Assembly (NCBI GenBank): GCA_028622995.1
Contig: JAJQJQ010000004.1
Span: 186,001-250,000, forward strand
Direction: 5' to 3'
Length of the DNA stretch: 64,000 nt
From: Panagrolaimus kolymaensis
Lineage: Eukaryota > Nematoda > Chromadorea > Rhabditida > Panagrolaimidae
Position 1 is the first letter of the stretch, and every line of letters begins with the position of its first letter. A program made the position numbers and the translations under genes. Below the pieces are notes generated by a model that was given only the letters and a program-made list of their open reading frames with translations, did no database searches and was not told where the DNA came from. Positions 1-9,964 of this stretch are shown here, in pieces.

Positions 1-3000
1 TTTAAGAGATTATAATGAAATCCTTAAAAAAAAAAACAAAAGTGCGTATCGTTGTTTTTTGTTTTTGTTTGGATTTTTGCAAGAGAAAAAATAATTAGGA
101 TGTAAATCAAATTAAAAAATTTTTTGTTTGTTTGTGGAGAAGTTATTTTTTTGGTGCAGAGATTTGGAAGAAGATGAGAAAAACAAGCATTTCTGTAAAA
201 ACGAGATAAATAAATAATAAAAATTAATGATTTTCGAGAAAAGGATAAAAGGTTTAAAAATTTTTTGATAGTTGTGTATCTGAGAGACTCGTGAACACAA
301 AATAAGGACCACGTGTTTTTGTAAAAAATAAAAAAAAGTTCTCCACCATTTTTTTTGTTGTTGCAAAAAAATACATAAAGTAAAACTTGGCAATAACAGA
401 AAGTACTCTTTGTACTTAATTTCAACCTCGACCCTTCAATTTCATCTTCAAATCACCTGCTTTTCTTCCACAAAAAACTATGCAAAGTAAAGATATAGGA
501 GAGAAACCAAAAGTAAATATTGTACTTTAGTTATATTAAATAAAACAAAAAAATATCCTGTGTCGTCAAAAGCTATATCCACTCTTTAAAAAATTTTGCT
601 TTGACGTAAATTTTTAGAGGGGAATCTCAAGGAGGTGTGTAGTTTAACCAAATTCTCTCACGCTTTATTTTTTAAACTTTGGAAAATATAAAAAAAACAC
701 ATACACATTCACACGCGACCTTCAATCATCTTAATTTAAAAGACATCAGATTTTGGAATTAGGAATCCCACTACTACATGGATTTTGTTTTTGAGGTTTT
801 GCCATGAAGAAGAAAAAAAATTGCTTCAAAAACAGACAGAAGCATATTTGCGTGAAATATATAACTTTAAAAATTTCAGCCAAACTTGGAGCCACAGTAA
901 AAAAAAGAGTGGGATGGATAAAGTAATAATAATCAAAATAAAAAAAAAAGATAGAGGAGGAAGTCATGGACGAATAATTTATAATAAAACAAATATGTTG
1001 AAATTGAAAAGTTAAAAGAAAGCACCGTTAAACATTAAATAAAAAAAGCAATAGAAATGTACAAGTTTGAATTCAAAGAGGCAAAAAAGTTTTTCGGTCT
1101 TCAACAAAAAATGTCAGAAATGGAAAAAAACTCAGAAGCCAAAAACAACGGGGAGGCATTTTAACTGACAGCAATTGTTGGAGGTGTCTTTATACATTGT
1201 AAGCAAAAGGTTAAAACAAGCAATTCAACGATAACAAAAAAGTTTAAAAATAAACAAAAACGAACACATATAATTCTGTTAAAATGAAGTTCAACGTATC
1301 GCGGTGATACAAGTAAATAGTTATAAACTGCATAGTTACATCACCCAAACGATGCAATAATGTCCACTCAATTGGATATTTATTTTTTAAAGAATTGATT
1401 ATTCTTTGTAAATTCAAGCCAGACAGAAAAAAAAACTAAAAAATTTATGACATGTTATTCCTATTCGTGGAAACGCTTTAACCGTAAGAAGGAAAGTTTT
1501 CGTTCCTTTCCATATTTGAGAGATGCCGTTAAATAGGTTTTTTATTCTAAATTCAAGTGGTCATCATCATAGCTTGAGAAAAAAAAAAGAAAATGATGAG
1601 TTTTTTCTGGTCATTTTTATTACACATCTTGTTTATCACTTTAATCGAAACTCCTTCTTTATTTCAAGGAAAACATAAATAAACAAATACGAGTATTTTT
1701 TAGAGGAGCTTTTGTGGGACACAAAAAAGTGGAGATATTTTTAACTTTTTTATGAATTTCCAGACAAAAAATCCTTCATTCCGGATGTGGCGGTTAAACG
1801 TTAGCCTTTTTCAAAAAAAAGTATTTCAAAGTAGTTTCGATGGATTTAAAAAAGCAAAGTATTTCTGTAAGGTGTTTCTTGATGTTGTCAAGAAGAAAAA
1901 ATGACGAAGTTTTTACTCGAGAAAAGAAAAAACTCAAAAACCCGTAACAGAAAACCAAATATGAAGGAAAACGTCGTTTCTTTTTTGCTACATAATTCTC
2001 AGATGTGTAACAAAAAGTTTCAGTCATTTTAAACGCAAAATACCGAAATGAGATGTTCATTGAACAAACAACAATCATCCTCCATGCATCACAAATAAAA
2101 ACACCCAGAAACTTATGTATACAAAGAACGCTAAAATATTTCTTATTTTCTTCCAAAGATAGAAGCAGCTTCCATTTTACACATGCTAATCTAATTTATC
2201 CCTCTAAACGCTTATTTGCTTTTTTTTTTACAAAATACAAACAACCATGGAATCATAAACCCAAGGGAATTAAACGATAAAAAAAAAAAGCCAGGAACAA
2301 CGCTTATAAAAAAAACTACTGCAAATCCAAAAAAAGCTTGAAACAAATTTCAAACAATCCACTTTAAAGCTTCTTGCCACAATTTGACTCCCATTTTATT
2401 TTACTTTTTTCATGAAAGAGCAATAAAAATAAAAGGAAAGAAATTCATTTTGTCAAAGAACAGAAAAAAATGGCACAGTCTAACTCTTTTTAACTATAAA
2501 AAGCTTCAAAATTGTTTTACTGGAAAAAACCACAAAAAAAAACAACAACAGTGTGGTGCCTAAATTTCTCAACCAAAATAAAAGTGTGTTAAAATAAAAA
2601 ACTTTTAGACAATAGCGCAACAACAACAACCGGAAATTAAAACTTTTTCAATTTTGTTCTGTGAACTTTTTTAAAGAATGTTTTGAGCCAAAAAAAAAGT
2701 ATTTCTCTTTCCTATTAAGTTTTTTTAGTCAAAATAAAGTAGCTTCAAAAAAAAATAAAGGAAAAAAGTTTAATTAGGTGAAAGTTAGTCACTCTTTAAA
2801 ACAAAAAAATAAATAAATAAACTTTTTTTAAGGATGCAGCATCGCATGACTTTTTGACGTTGCTTGTTCGAAAAAAATAAAAGTTGAGGAGAAATGCTTA
2901 AAATTTATTATAAAAAAAGTTTTAAAAGGATGGACATTTAAAAAAAGCTTGAAAACAAAAATATAAACAGCTTAATGAATTTTAAGGATGCTCGAAAATG

Positions 3001-4020
3001 AATGAACTTAGAGCTATTTTTGATAAACGAGATATAACGGGTGACAAAAAGGATCACGATTAACACGTGGCCTTATGGTAGCTAATTTGAAATAAGAGAA
3101 AAATAAGTTTCAAGCTGTGAATTATAAAAAGAAAATGAGGATAGTTACAAATGACACATTTAAACCAACCGTCTTTTTTTAAAAGTCTCTCGTAAATTTT
3201 GGTCTTCGTACTGCCACGCGTCACCACAGATTACAAAATTCTTGATATCAGAAATTTTCGCGCAACCAAAAAATCATTCTTTTATTTTCTTATCGTAATC
3301 CACAATTCGTAAAGCCTATTAACAACAAAAACAAAGAAATAAAACAAAGGCCTTTAATTTTTGAGACTCAACAAAAAAACTTTTCATAAAAAATAAACAA
3401 TAAAAAATAGTTTTTGAAATCATTTTAAATAAAGTTGCCAATGTTGTATTATTACTCCTTCTCTTTGTTCCTCATTTGTTTTTTAAATTTAAAAGTTTCT
3501 ATTATTAAACAAACACACAAAGTAAATTATATTTTGACAAAGTGAAGTTGATGAATGGTTAATGGGGTTATGAAATGTGAAGTTTATCAACAAGAACAGA
3601 AAGGCGCCTCAAATTTAGTTCCACCAAAATAAGCCATTGAAACAACTGTTAGGTCTCTGCTAACATATTTTACCCGCTCACAACCGAGCTAACTTGCTTA
3701 CTGAAAACTCCAGATAAAGTACTAAATCCTCATTGGAAACTTCCTGTTTATTAAATTTTTAACAACTCTTTAAATACAATTAATAAAAAATATGAATAAC
3801 AATAATGGAGTAATCATACTCTTGCAACATTCTCACAAAGGAAACGTAAGCGCACTTCCATGGGATTCATTAAAAATAAATAGAAAAATCTTTTTAAGTT
3901 TTTATAATCGCCCAAAATTAATTAATTAATTGTATGTTACAATTGATTGTGATCAGCCTATTAGTTTAAAGGAGCATAAGTTTTTGCTGATTTTTTGAAA
4001 ATGAAGCTTGTGAAGCTGAA
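1..4020. other. AT-rich non-genic region
   Basis: No reading frame here resembles a known protein, and the longest open frames are low-complexity Phe/Lys/Asn-rich strings caused by A and T runs. The stretch is full of short A-runs and T-runs on both strands. I see no convincing exon pair with splice signals, no tRNA-like fold and no terminal repeats. It could be a regulatory or intergenic region, or a very large intron of a gene outside the window. Confidence 0.6.
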
Positions 4021-4242
4021 AGATGAAAAAAAAAAATGGGCATGAGAAATGGGCAGGTACTTCAAAAGTGTTTTCGCTTCGATTTCATTATTGCTTTCAT
4101 TTTTTTCCATTTCAAATTTTTTGATGAATGTTTGATATCATTCTTCATGCTTCTCTTCAATTTCGTCGTGTATTTCTGGCCATTTTTTTCGTGTTGTTTT
4201 GGTTTTTTCTTTATTTCAATTTTTAGGAACTCAAAATTTTAT

Positions 4243-5320
4243 AATGAATCTTTTAAATCCTTCTCCATCAACGCAAAATTCTGATACAACAACTTTACCA
4301 ATTTCAACCTCAAAAATAACATCAACTGAAATCTTAACTCTTCAGAAGGAGATGATGTTGCAAGCGCTAGAAATGGCGCAATTGTTGTTGGAGTTATACT
4401 TGGTATTATAGCTATTATGTAAGTTTTTAATGCATTTTTATCTAAAGTATTTGTTGATTTTTATAGAATCATTATCTTTGTTATTCTTCAACTTTGTCAT
4501 GGTGTATGGTATTGTGGTATGGTTATATTCAAAAGAAAAAACCAAGTGAAGATAATGCTCCACCTGAATCTGATGTAAAACTTCTGCTACAGCTGGTGAA
4601 ACATCTGCTGTTCCAATTGAATCAAGAAGAAGAGAGAACGTCCACCAAACGTCATTTTGCTTGCAACAAAGGATGAAGATGCTCTAGATGACAAAGCTTG
4701 TCAAAAGAATAAAGTTCAATGGAAGAACAAAGAACCTCTTGCGACAAAGAATGCTACAAAAGATCCTCAAGGTGTTGAAACTGGCGTTGCGAAGACAAAT
4801 ACAAATAAAGGTGGTGAAATTAAAGGTACCACTCAAGCTGGAACTCGAAAAACCCAAGCTGCAACGAAGCAAACTGGAAAAATAACAACTGGCGTTACTC
4901 GTGGAGCTACTGGAGTTACTCAAATGCAAACAGGTTATGTCGATGCTACACAAAATCAAACAGGCGTACTTCAAACTGGTACAACTCAAGGTGGAACTCG
5001 AACAACTCAACGTGGAACCATTCCAACCCAAGCTCACACAAGTGGAACTAGAGCAACCGGTGAAACTCAAAATCTTGAAGAAGCCGATATCGATCCAAAT
5101 CAAAACAGGTGGTCGTACAACTGGCGGAACTCGCTCATCTTCAGGCACCCAAATTCCATCCGATGCTGAAGCTGATCCAACTCAAAATCCCACTGCTTTC
5201 ACTGGAAGTGCAGAAAGTACTTCTCGAACTCAATTAGGTACTGGCACCACTCAACAAGGAACAACCAAAACTCGAACTTGTGCTACTCCACAATCTACAA
5301 ATCAAACTTATGCTCAGTAA
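4243..5320 (+). pseudogene. Frame-broken one-pass membrane protein with Thr/Gln/Gly-rich tail
   Basis: Three parts can be read, but not in one frame. The first is a Ser/Thr-rich N-terminus starting at the ATG at 4243. The second is a transmembrane segment (reading ARNGAIVVGVILGIIAII) crossing a 48-bp intron at 4419-4466 and followed by a Cys/Trp patch and a basic stop-transfer stretch. The third is a long tail at about 4657-5320 built of degenerate repeats such as TQGGTR, TTQRGT and QTGTTQ. Frame changes occur before the membrane segment, in the basic stretch near 4550-4640, and at the AAAAC run near 5101-5106, where one extra A moves the repeat from ...DPNQN to ...TGGRTTGGT. The parts suggest a former surface protein with a repeat-rich region. 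I do not recognise the family. Either it is a decayed gene or the assembly has uncorrected indels; several breaks in 1 kb favour decay. Confidence 0.55.
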
Positions 5321-5463
5321 TCTTTTATTTTATGTATTTTATTTTATTGTGATTTGCTAATAATAAACCTTTTTAACAGCTTTTTTTAAATGAATTAGTG
5401 GATACTCGTTTTTAAGAAATTTATCTACGAAGAAAATGTGATGAGGAAAAACAAGTAAAACTC

Positions 5464-5562
5464 TAGCGAATGCAGTTACAGCCATTTCAGAATCCCAATT
5501 CAATCCATTAATCAAATATGCTGCTATGAGAAATCCCGTTCGGTTAAAACCATGAGTACAGT
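5464..5562 (-). pseudogene. Duplicated fragment of the capping-enzyme triphosphatase exon
   Basis: This 99-bp block matches 19410-19508, part of exon 4 of the capping enzyme in this window, at 95 of 99 positions by eye. It encodes CTHGFNRTGF and the following helix, but the His before the catalytic Cys is replaced by Asn because the match ends exactly there. Similarity stops abruptly at both ends, so this is a partial copy and not a complete phosphatase. The surrounding open frame (5357-5662, minus) has unrelated, low-complexity ends. Its age is low given the few mismatches. It has no visible function. Confidence 0.8.
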
Positions 5563-5625
5563 TAAAGCTTTTCACTGAGCTTGATGCCCCAAAATATTTT
5601 AAAAGCATCACATATAAAGTTATAA

Positions 5626-5811
5626 ATCTTAGTTGAAGAATGTAATTTTTGTTCATCATCATGGGCTTTAGTAAGAAATATGAATATTGATCCTATGGTG
5701 CTTAAAATGGCATATGATACTTTAACAAATATTAAAACTCCAACTGATTCACCTCGTTCGAGTAAAACTCCATCAGAACTTTATAGTCGTTCATCTTCCA
5801 TAGAATGCTAA
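5626..5811 (+). CDS. C-terminal coding fragment, unknown protein
   Basis: An open stretch of 61 codons ends at TAA 5809-5811 and reads like real protein in its last part (NIDPMVLKMAYDTLTNIKTP, then a Ser/Pro-rich end with TPSELYSRSSS). It has no clear start or upstream exon. The frame closes at a TAA just upstream (5623-5625). It may be the last exon of a gene whose other exons are missing, or another captured fragment like its neighbour at 5464-5562. I do not recognise the family. Confidence 0.3.
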   Translation: MLVEECNFCSSSWALVRNMNIDPMVLKMAYDTLTNIKTPTDSPRSSKTPSELYSRSSSIEC

Positions 5812-5984
5812 TAACTTTTTAAATATATTTTATCAAACAACAAAATCAAACAACAAAATCAACAAGAAAGATATCAAAGCAATAATAGAGGTTTATCATC
5901 AAATTCGAGTAACAAAATACCATCCAAAAAGAACCATTCCAACAGCAATTTTTAAAGCATCCAATTTTGAAAGTGAAAGTATTA

Positions 5985-7431
5985 CTAAAGTTTCTGCTGA
6001 TGATGAGGTGGTTGATTAGCAGTTTGAACCGGAGGATTTCCATTTTGAATTGCAGCAACAGGAGGTGCAGAAGTGTGAGGTTTAGTTGCTTCCATATATG
6101 CAGACATGAATTCAGCTGTTTCGTTCTCAGCAATACCTTTGGCACGCGCATACTTCAAAATGGTACGATGCAGGAAGAGATATTGACCTTCAGTTTGTAT
6201 CATTCCTTGTCGTTGAGAGCGAAGATCTTTTACAACATCCAGCGGCTAAAAATTGAGAGTTAGATAGGAAAGAAAACAAAGTGAACTTACTGAAATAACA
6301 TTTCCATCCAAAAGACTTCGAAGAACAACTTCAACGGCCATCATGGTCCCTGTTCGACCAGCTCCAGCGCTACAATGAATAAGTGCTTTCTTTGATTCAC
6401 GCACAATTCTTAGCAATCTCAGCATTCCCTTTCCAGAGCGAGGTGTTCCAAAATCAGGCCAATTTAACCATCGATGTCTAAAAACAAAAAATATCAAAAG
6501 AAAATATGTATCAAATAATCAACTTACAAATGCATTTCAAAACTTTCAGCTCCCACTGATACTTGCAAAGTGCTACTTTCCCAAACGGTTTCTTTGTCAG
6601 GTGTTGAAGTCCGAGCATTGATTACTGTGATGGTACCATAGGTTTTTGTTTCGCCGACATTTAATGGCCAATATTGTGCACATTTAGGTTCTAAAAAAAT
6701 GAATAGTTAATGATTTCGAAATTAAAAAAGCAAAACTCACTTCCATTTTCAATTGTTCGACATAACATGACAATGTGCTTCGGTTTTTCCTGCCATAACT
6801 GAAAAACAATAAGAGTTAATAATGAGATTTACAAAGAAAAAGTATCAAAAAAACTTACCATTCTCCAGAAATCGTTAGTGGTGGATTCGGTGGGAGCTTG
6901 AGAACAAATGTATTTACACCCAAGTTTGATGTGTTTTGAATCGGAGATCCAGTTAGCCTAAAAATTGAACTTTGAATGTAAGAAATAACTATAAAAAACT
7001 CACATGAATGTAATCACTGTCAGGCGGAACGTTATACTTCAAAACCACTCTTGAATGATCATAACAAAGAATGTTATGATATCGGTTCTTATCCTTGTGC
7101 TGCGAAAAAGCAGTGGTGGCGACTTCAACAGGAGCGAACGATGTTAAGGATGAGAATTCAGCTTTCAAACCTTAGATTCCTGAAAAATAACAAGTTAGTA
7201 AAAAATAAAAGATAGTGAAACAATCGCTTACTTTTTTCATTGATGATTTGAGCGAATTTTTCTAATGCAATTTCTGCCTTTGAAAGCTTCCTTTCTTTGT
7301 TTGCTTCAGGAGCAGGAGCGGCATCACCAGATGGTTGCTGAAAGAATAAAGCAATGTAACGAACCATAAGAAAGGAAAAAGGAACTTACAGTGGGGGCAC
7401 TCTTCTTCTTTTTGATTTCTGGGTGAATCAT
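5985..7431 (-). CDS. Cytosolic protein tyrosine phosphatase
   Basis: Classical PTP domain of about 362 residues spread over seven exons joined by short introns. In order it shows NRYHNILCYDHSRVVL near residues 80-93, SDYIHANWI near 102-110, CAQYWP, the WPD loop (WLNWPDFGTP) with its general-acid Asp, the catalytic loop IHCSAGAGRTG (Cys near residue 249) and the Q-loop QTEGQYLFLH. The domain should remove phosphate from phosphotyrosine in the cytoplasm; no signal peptide or membrane segment is visible. The N-terminus is short and Lys-rich, the C-terminus Pro/Gln-rich, ending with TAG at 5985. The ATG at 7429-7431 sits two bases after TTTTCAG. One oddity lies at the third exon: the good acceptor ending at 7180 would put TAA 7172-7174 in frame, so the frame stays open only with a poorer AG ending at 7171. 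Nematodes have many single-domain PTPs of this type, often germline-expressed, so the exact orthologue is not claimed. Confidence 0.88.
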
Positions 7432-7433
7432 AC

Positions 7434-7440
7434 CTGAAAA
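7434..7440 (-). promoter_or_regulatory. Candidate spliced-leader acceptor of the PTP gene
   Basis: The minus strand reads TTTTCAG followed by GT and the ATG of the phosphatase. A perfect nematode 3' splice consensus so close to a start codon, with no upstream coding exon in view, is what a trans-splice acceptor looks like. It could also be an ordinary acceptor of a 5' untranslated exon. Confidence 0.4.
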
Positions 7441-7706
7441 AATTACGATAAAAATAGGATATATTAAAATTTAATTAAGGAAAGCACGCTTTAAATTTTT
7501 AATGATTATGTCCCATTAAAATGGCTTGACGAAAGAAACTTTTATGACAAAAATAAAAAACGCTTTATGATGATGCATGTTAACTTTCAAAAAAGCAAGC
7601 ATAATTTTAGCCAAACAAGAATGTTTGCAGAAGAAGCTCTCCCAAAAAGTGAATGCACGCAAGCATTTTCGTGCTAAGAATAAATTTCCGAAGAGACGAA
7701 TTCAAA

Positions 7707-8638
7707 TTATTTTGTTACATGTCTTTTGACTATGATTTTCCTAATGGCATCGGTAAAATTGTCAAGAGATGCAGGAAGAAAAGGTTGCATACTACATCCA
7801 ATATCAGATGAATTGGGTTTAGCTAGGATAACCACCTTATTTCGAAAACATTTGGGAGTTTTACAGCCAAATGATCGAGCTTTGAAATGTGCACACATGA
7901 ATGAATTACCAGATTTTGATTTCACAATAAAGCCATCAACAGATTTGAGTTCACGTCGAATTATAGCAACCAGATGTTCATTTGAAGGATGTTTATCAGT
8001 CCAGAGTGTTTCAATTTGAAGCTTGGGATATTTTGCAGCCTAAAATATCAAAAAATGAATGAAGTCATAACAAAATTCTAACTAACCTCCTTGGCTTTGG
8101 AAACATACTTTCTTTCTCCATTATCATCTGTTACAACCATTCTGTAGCTTTGACCTCTGGGTGGTGGACGAAATGCGACTTTGTGAACAATACAGCATGG
8201 TAGAGGCGGACATAAAACATAAGTTATCAAACAGCATGTCTAAAATTAAACGTAATCAATCCATATTCATTAATATGTTCATAAAAAATACTCGAAGACA
8301 TTGACAACAATCCAATATTGAGTTGATAAAACCATTACTTCGACCATTACCACCGGGAGGAGCTCCAGTTGTTGCTTCCAAATGTTGTTCATTTTCAATT
8401 GGTTCATTTCTTTTTGGTTTTCTTTCTTCAGGTTCAGACGATTTACTTGCTTTTGTTTTCTTTTCTTTAGTTGAAGCTTTTTCTTCTTCTTCATTGTCAT
8501 CTTCTTCTGATGAATATCCAGATTCTGCTCCAGCTCCTTCACGTTCAACCACCGTTAATGGATCTTCATCTGCAGTAATCACGCGTAAAAGATCGAGAAA
8601 CCACATCTCAACAGCCGAATGATGCAACAAGTCATCGC
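7707..8638 (-). pseudogene. Truncated ABHD17-like alpha/beta hydrolase
   Basis: Three exons give about 274 residues: a Glu/Lys/Ser-rich N-terminus (with EEDDNEEEEK), then a Cys cluster (CCQCLR joined by a 52-bp intron to TCCLITYVLCPPLPCC), then VAFRPPPRGQSYRMVV, and a last exon with GNSFMCAHFK and VVILAKPNSSDIG. The Cys-rich start followed by KxAFxPP and the SHGNxxDxG-like segment match the order in ABHD17 depalmitoylases, where the Cys cluster is palmitoylated and anchors the protein to membranes. The frame ends at TAA 7707, before the GxSxG nucleophile elbow, so the catalytic Ser, Asp and His are all absent. An acceptor at 8639-8640 implies at least one more upstream exon, which I could not find. 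The acidic N-terminal extension is not typical of ABHD17. It could be a non-catalytic paralogue, but truncation next to other fragments favours a broken copy. Confidence 0.6.
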
Positions 8639-8972
8639 CTATAAAAGTAAAAAGATTGTTTAAAATTACAGAAAAAATATTACATTTAAAAAACTGTATA
8701 ATAAGCGAAACGAAATAGCTAAAAGCTAAAAATTGATAAAGAAAGCTTTGTGATGAGTTGAAAATTATCCCGCCAAAATATTTTTGAGTCTCTTTTGGAA
8801 GCTACCGGGGCCACGTTCAAATGCTTTTGTTCGTATTTTTATTTCGTTAAGTTTTTTAAACGTGTGATTTATTGGTTCAGATTTCAATATCTTGTCTTTT
8901 TGTAAATAAATGAACTGAATTCAGACACGTTTTCTCTCCAAAATTTGTTATTCTGTTAGTAATATTATTTTT

Positions 8973-9370
8973 GTGAAAGCTTTTCTTCATTGGTTGGCAG
9001 AAGATCGAGTTGATTTAATGGAACGAAGTCCTCTTATTACTCTCGCATTTCATGCAAGAATCTTGTGTATTTATACTGTATTATCAGCCATCAAACGCCA
9101 TTTCATTTCTTCGGCTTATTTTTACACCATGACTAAAGTTGCAAGTGCACAAATTGTTTTTGGTTTTGAGGTTTGTTTTTGTTTACCATGCTCATGGTTA
9201 GTAAATCAATTTTGCAGTATGCTATACTTATGACAATGGTATTTCATATTACTATTAAATATCTTTTACATACTTATGATTTACAACGAAACCATCCATG
9301 GGAAAACAAAGCTGTTTACATGATAACTTTCTTGAAAATAACATCTTTCACAAAGGCCAAGCAAAGTTGA
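8973..9370 (+). pseudogene. Fragment of the ER ubiquitin ligase HRD1/SEL-11 (synoviolin)
   Basis: Two exons joined by a 47-bp intron (9171-9217) read FLHWLAEDRVDLMERSP, then ASAQIVFGFE, YAILMTMVF, KYLLHTYDL and HPWENKAVYM. This is the middle of the multi-membrane domain of HRD1, the ligase that ubiquitinates misfolded proteins at the ER membrane. After NKAVYM the similarity stops and about 14 unrelated residues lead to TGA 9368-9370. The N-terminal membrane segments, the rest of the membrane domain and the RING finger are missing, so this roughly 115-residue piece cannot act as a ligase. It retains an open frame and a working-looking intron, so the copy is fairly recent or the break is at the DNA level. 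It lies head to head with the truncated ABHD17-like gene. Confidence 0.82.
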
Positions 9371-9964
9371 ATCATAGTTACACATCTTTGTCAATAAAAA
9401 CTGCTTTTACATCTTATGTTAGATTTTTCATCAAATAAAACATTTTATTTGTTTTTCGGATATTGATGTCTTATGAGTTACTGAAAAAAATTTGCTAGAA
9501 ATCATGAAACAGCTTTCCATTAAAAGTATGTTGCTTTTTGAATCATTGAATGAGTTTTGAGTGTTGGAATTATTGTTTGCGAGCAATAACCTGGATGGAT
9601 TGCTTAAAATGAAGCAGAAGGAAGAAACATTTGTTAAGGTTGGTTTGCAGAAAAAGTTTGCGTTGGTTGAAGATGAGCAAAATTACATACATATGTGAAG
9701 GTAGATTTTGAGTGAAATTTTGAAGTGTTTGAGAAGTAAAAAAATGTTTTGTGGCAAAGTTATTCGCTTGTTAAGATGAAGCAAAAATTCGCAAAGTTGT
9801 GTGTTGAACTGCAGTGGGAGCAGAAGCAAAAATTAGTGAATTGGATAATAAAAAATTTGTCGCCGTTACTGGATCCAAAAATTGAGGAGTTTGTGTAGTT
9901 TAAAATTCATTTTAAGTGCGAAAGAGTAACTTTGAATTAAATTTTTTGATGATGTGACATTAAT
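9371..9964. other. Intergenic region upstream of the kinase gene
   Basis: No protein-like frame survives here. The sequence includes degenerate stretches rich in AAGCAGAAG-like and AAATT-like words on the plus strand that resemble decayed coding DNA, but no frame stays open. It must hold the promoter of the kinase if the exon starting at 9965 is correct. No clear TATA box or other element can be singled out. Confidence 0.4.

Noticed and set aside
4036..4284. Phe-rich open frame and its slight resemblance to the Kolobok repeat interior near 10190-10440
   Set aside because: The likeness is limited to T-rich words and a shared ATGTTTGAT; no continuous alignment. The frame itself is low-complexity.
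4684..5148. Minus-strand Ser/Cys-rich frame of 154 codons
   Set aside because: Antisense of the Thr/Gln/Gly repeat; its composition is a by-product of the repeat.
5357..5662. A separate RNA triphosphatase gene
   Set aside because: Only 99 bp match the capping enzyme; both ends of the frame are unrelated low-complexity sequence and the loop His is lost.
7726..8019. Plus-strand frame of 97 codons
   Set aside because: It is the antisense shadow of the ABHD17-like exon on the minus strand, which has family similarity and splice sites.
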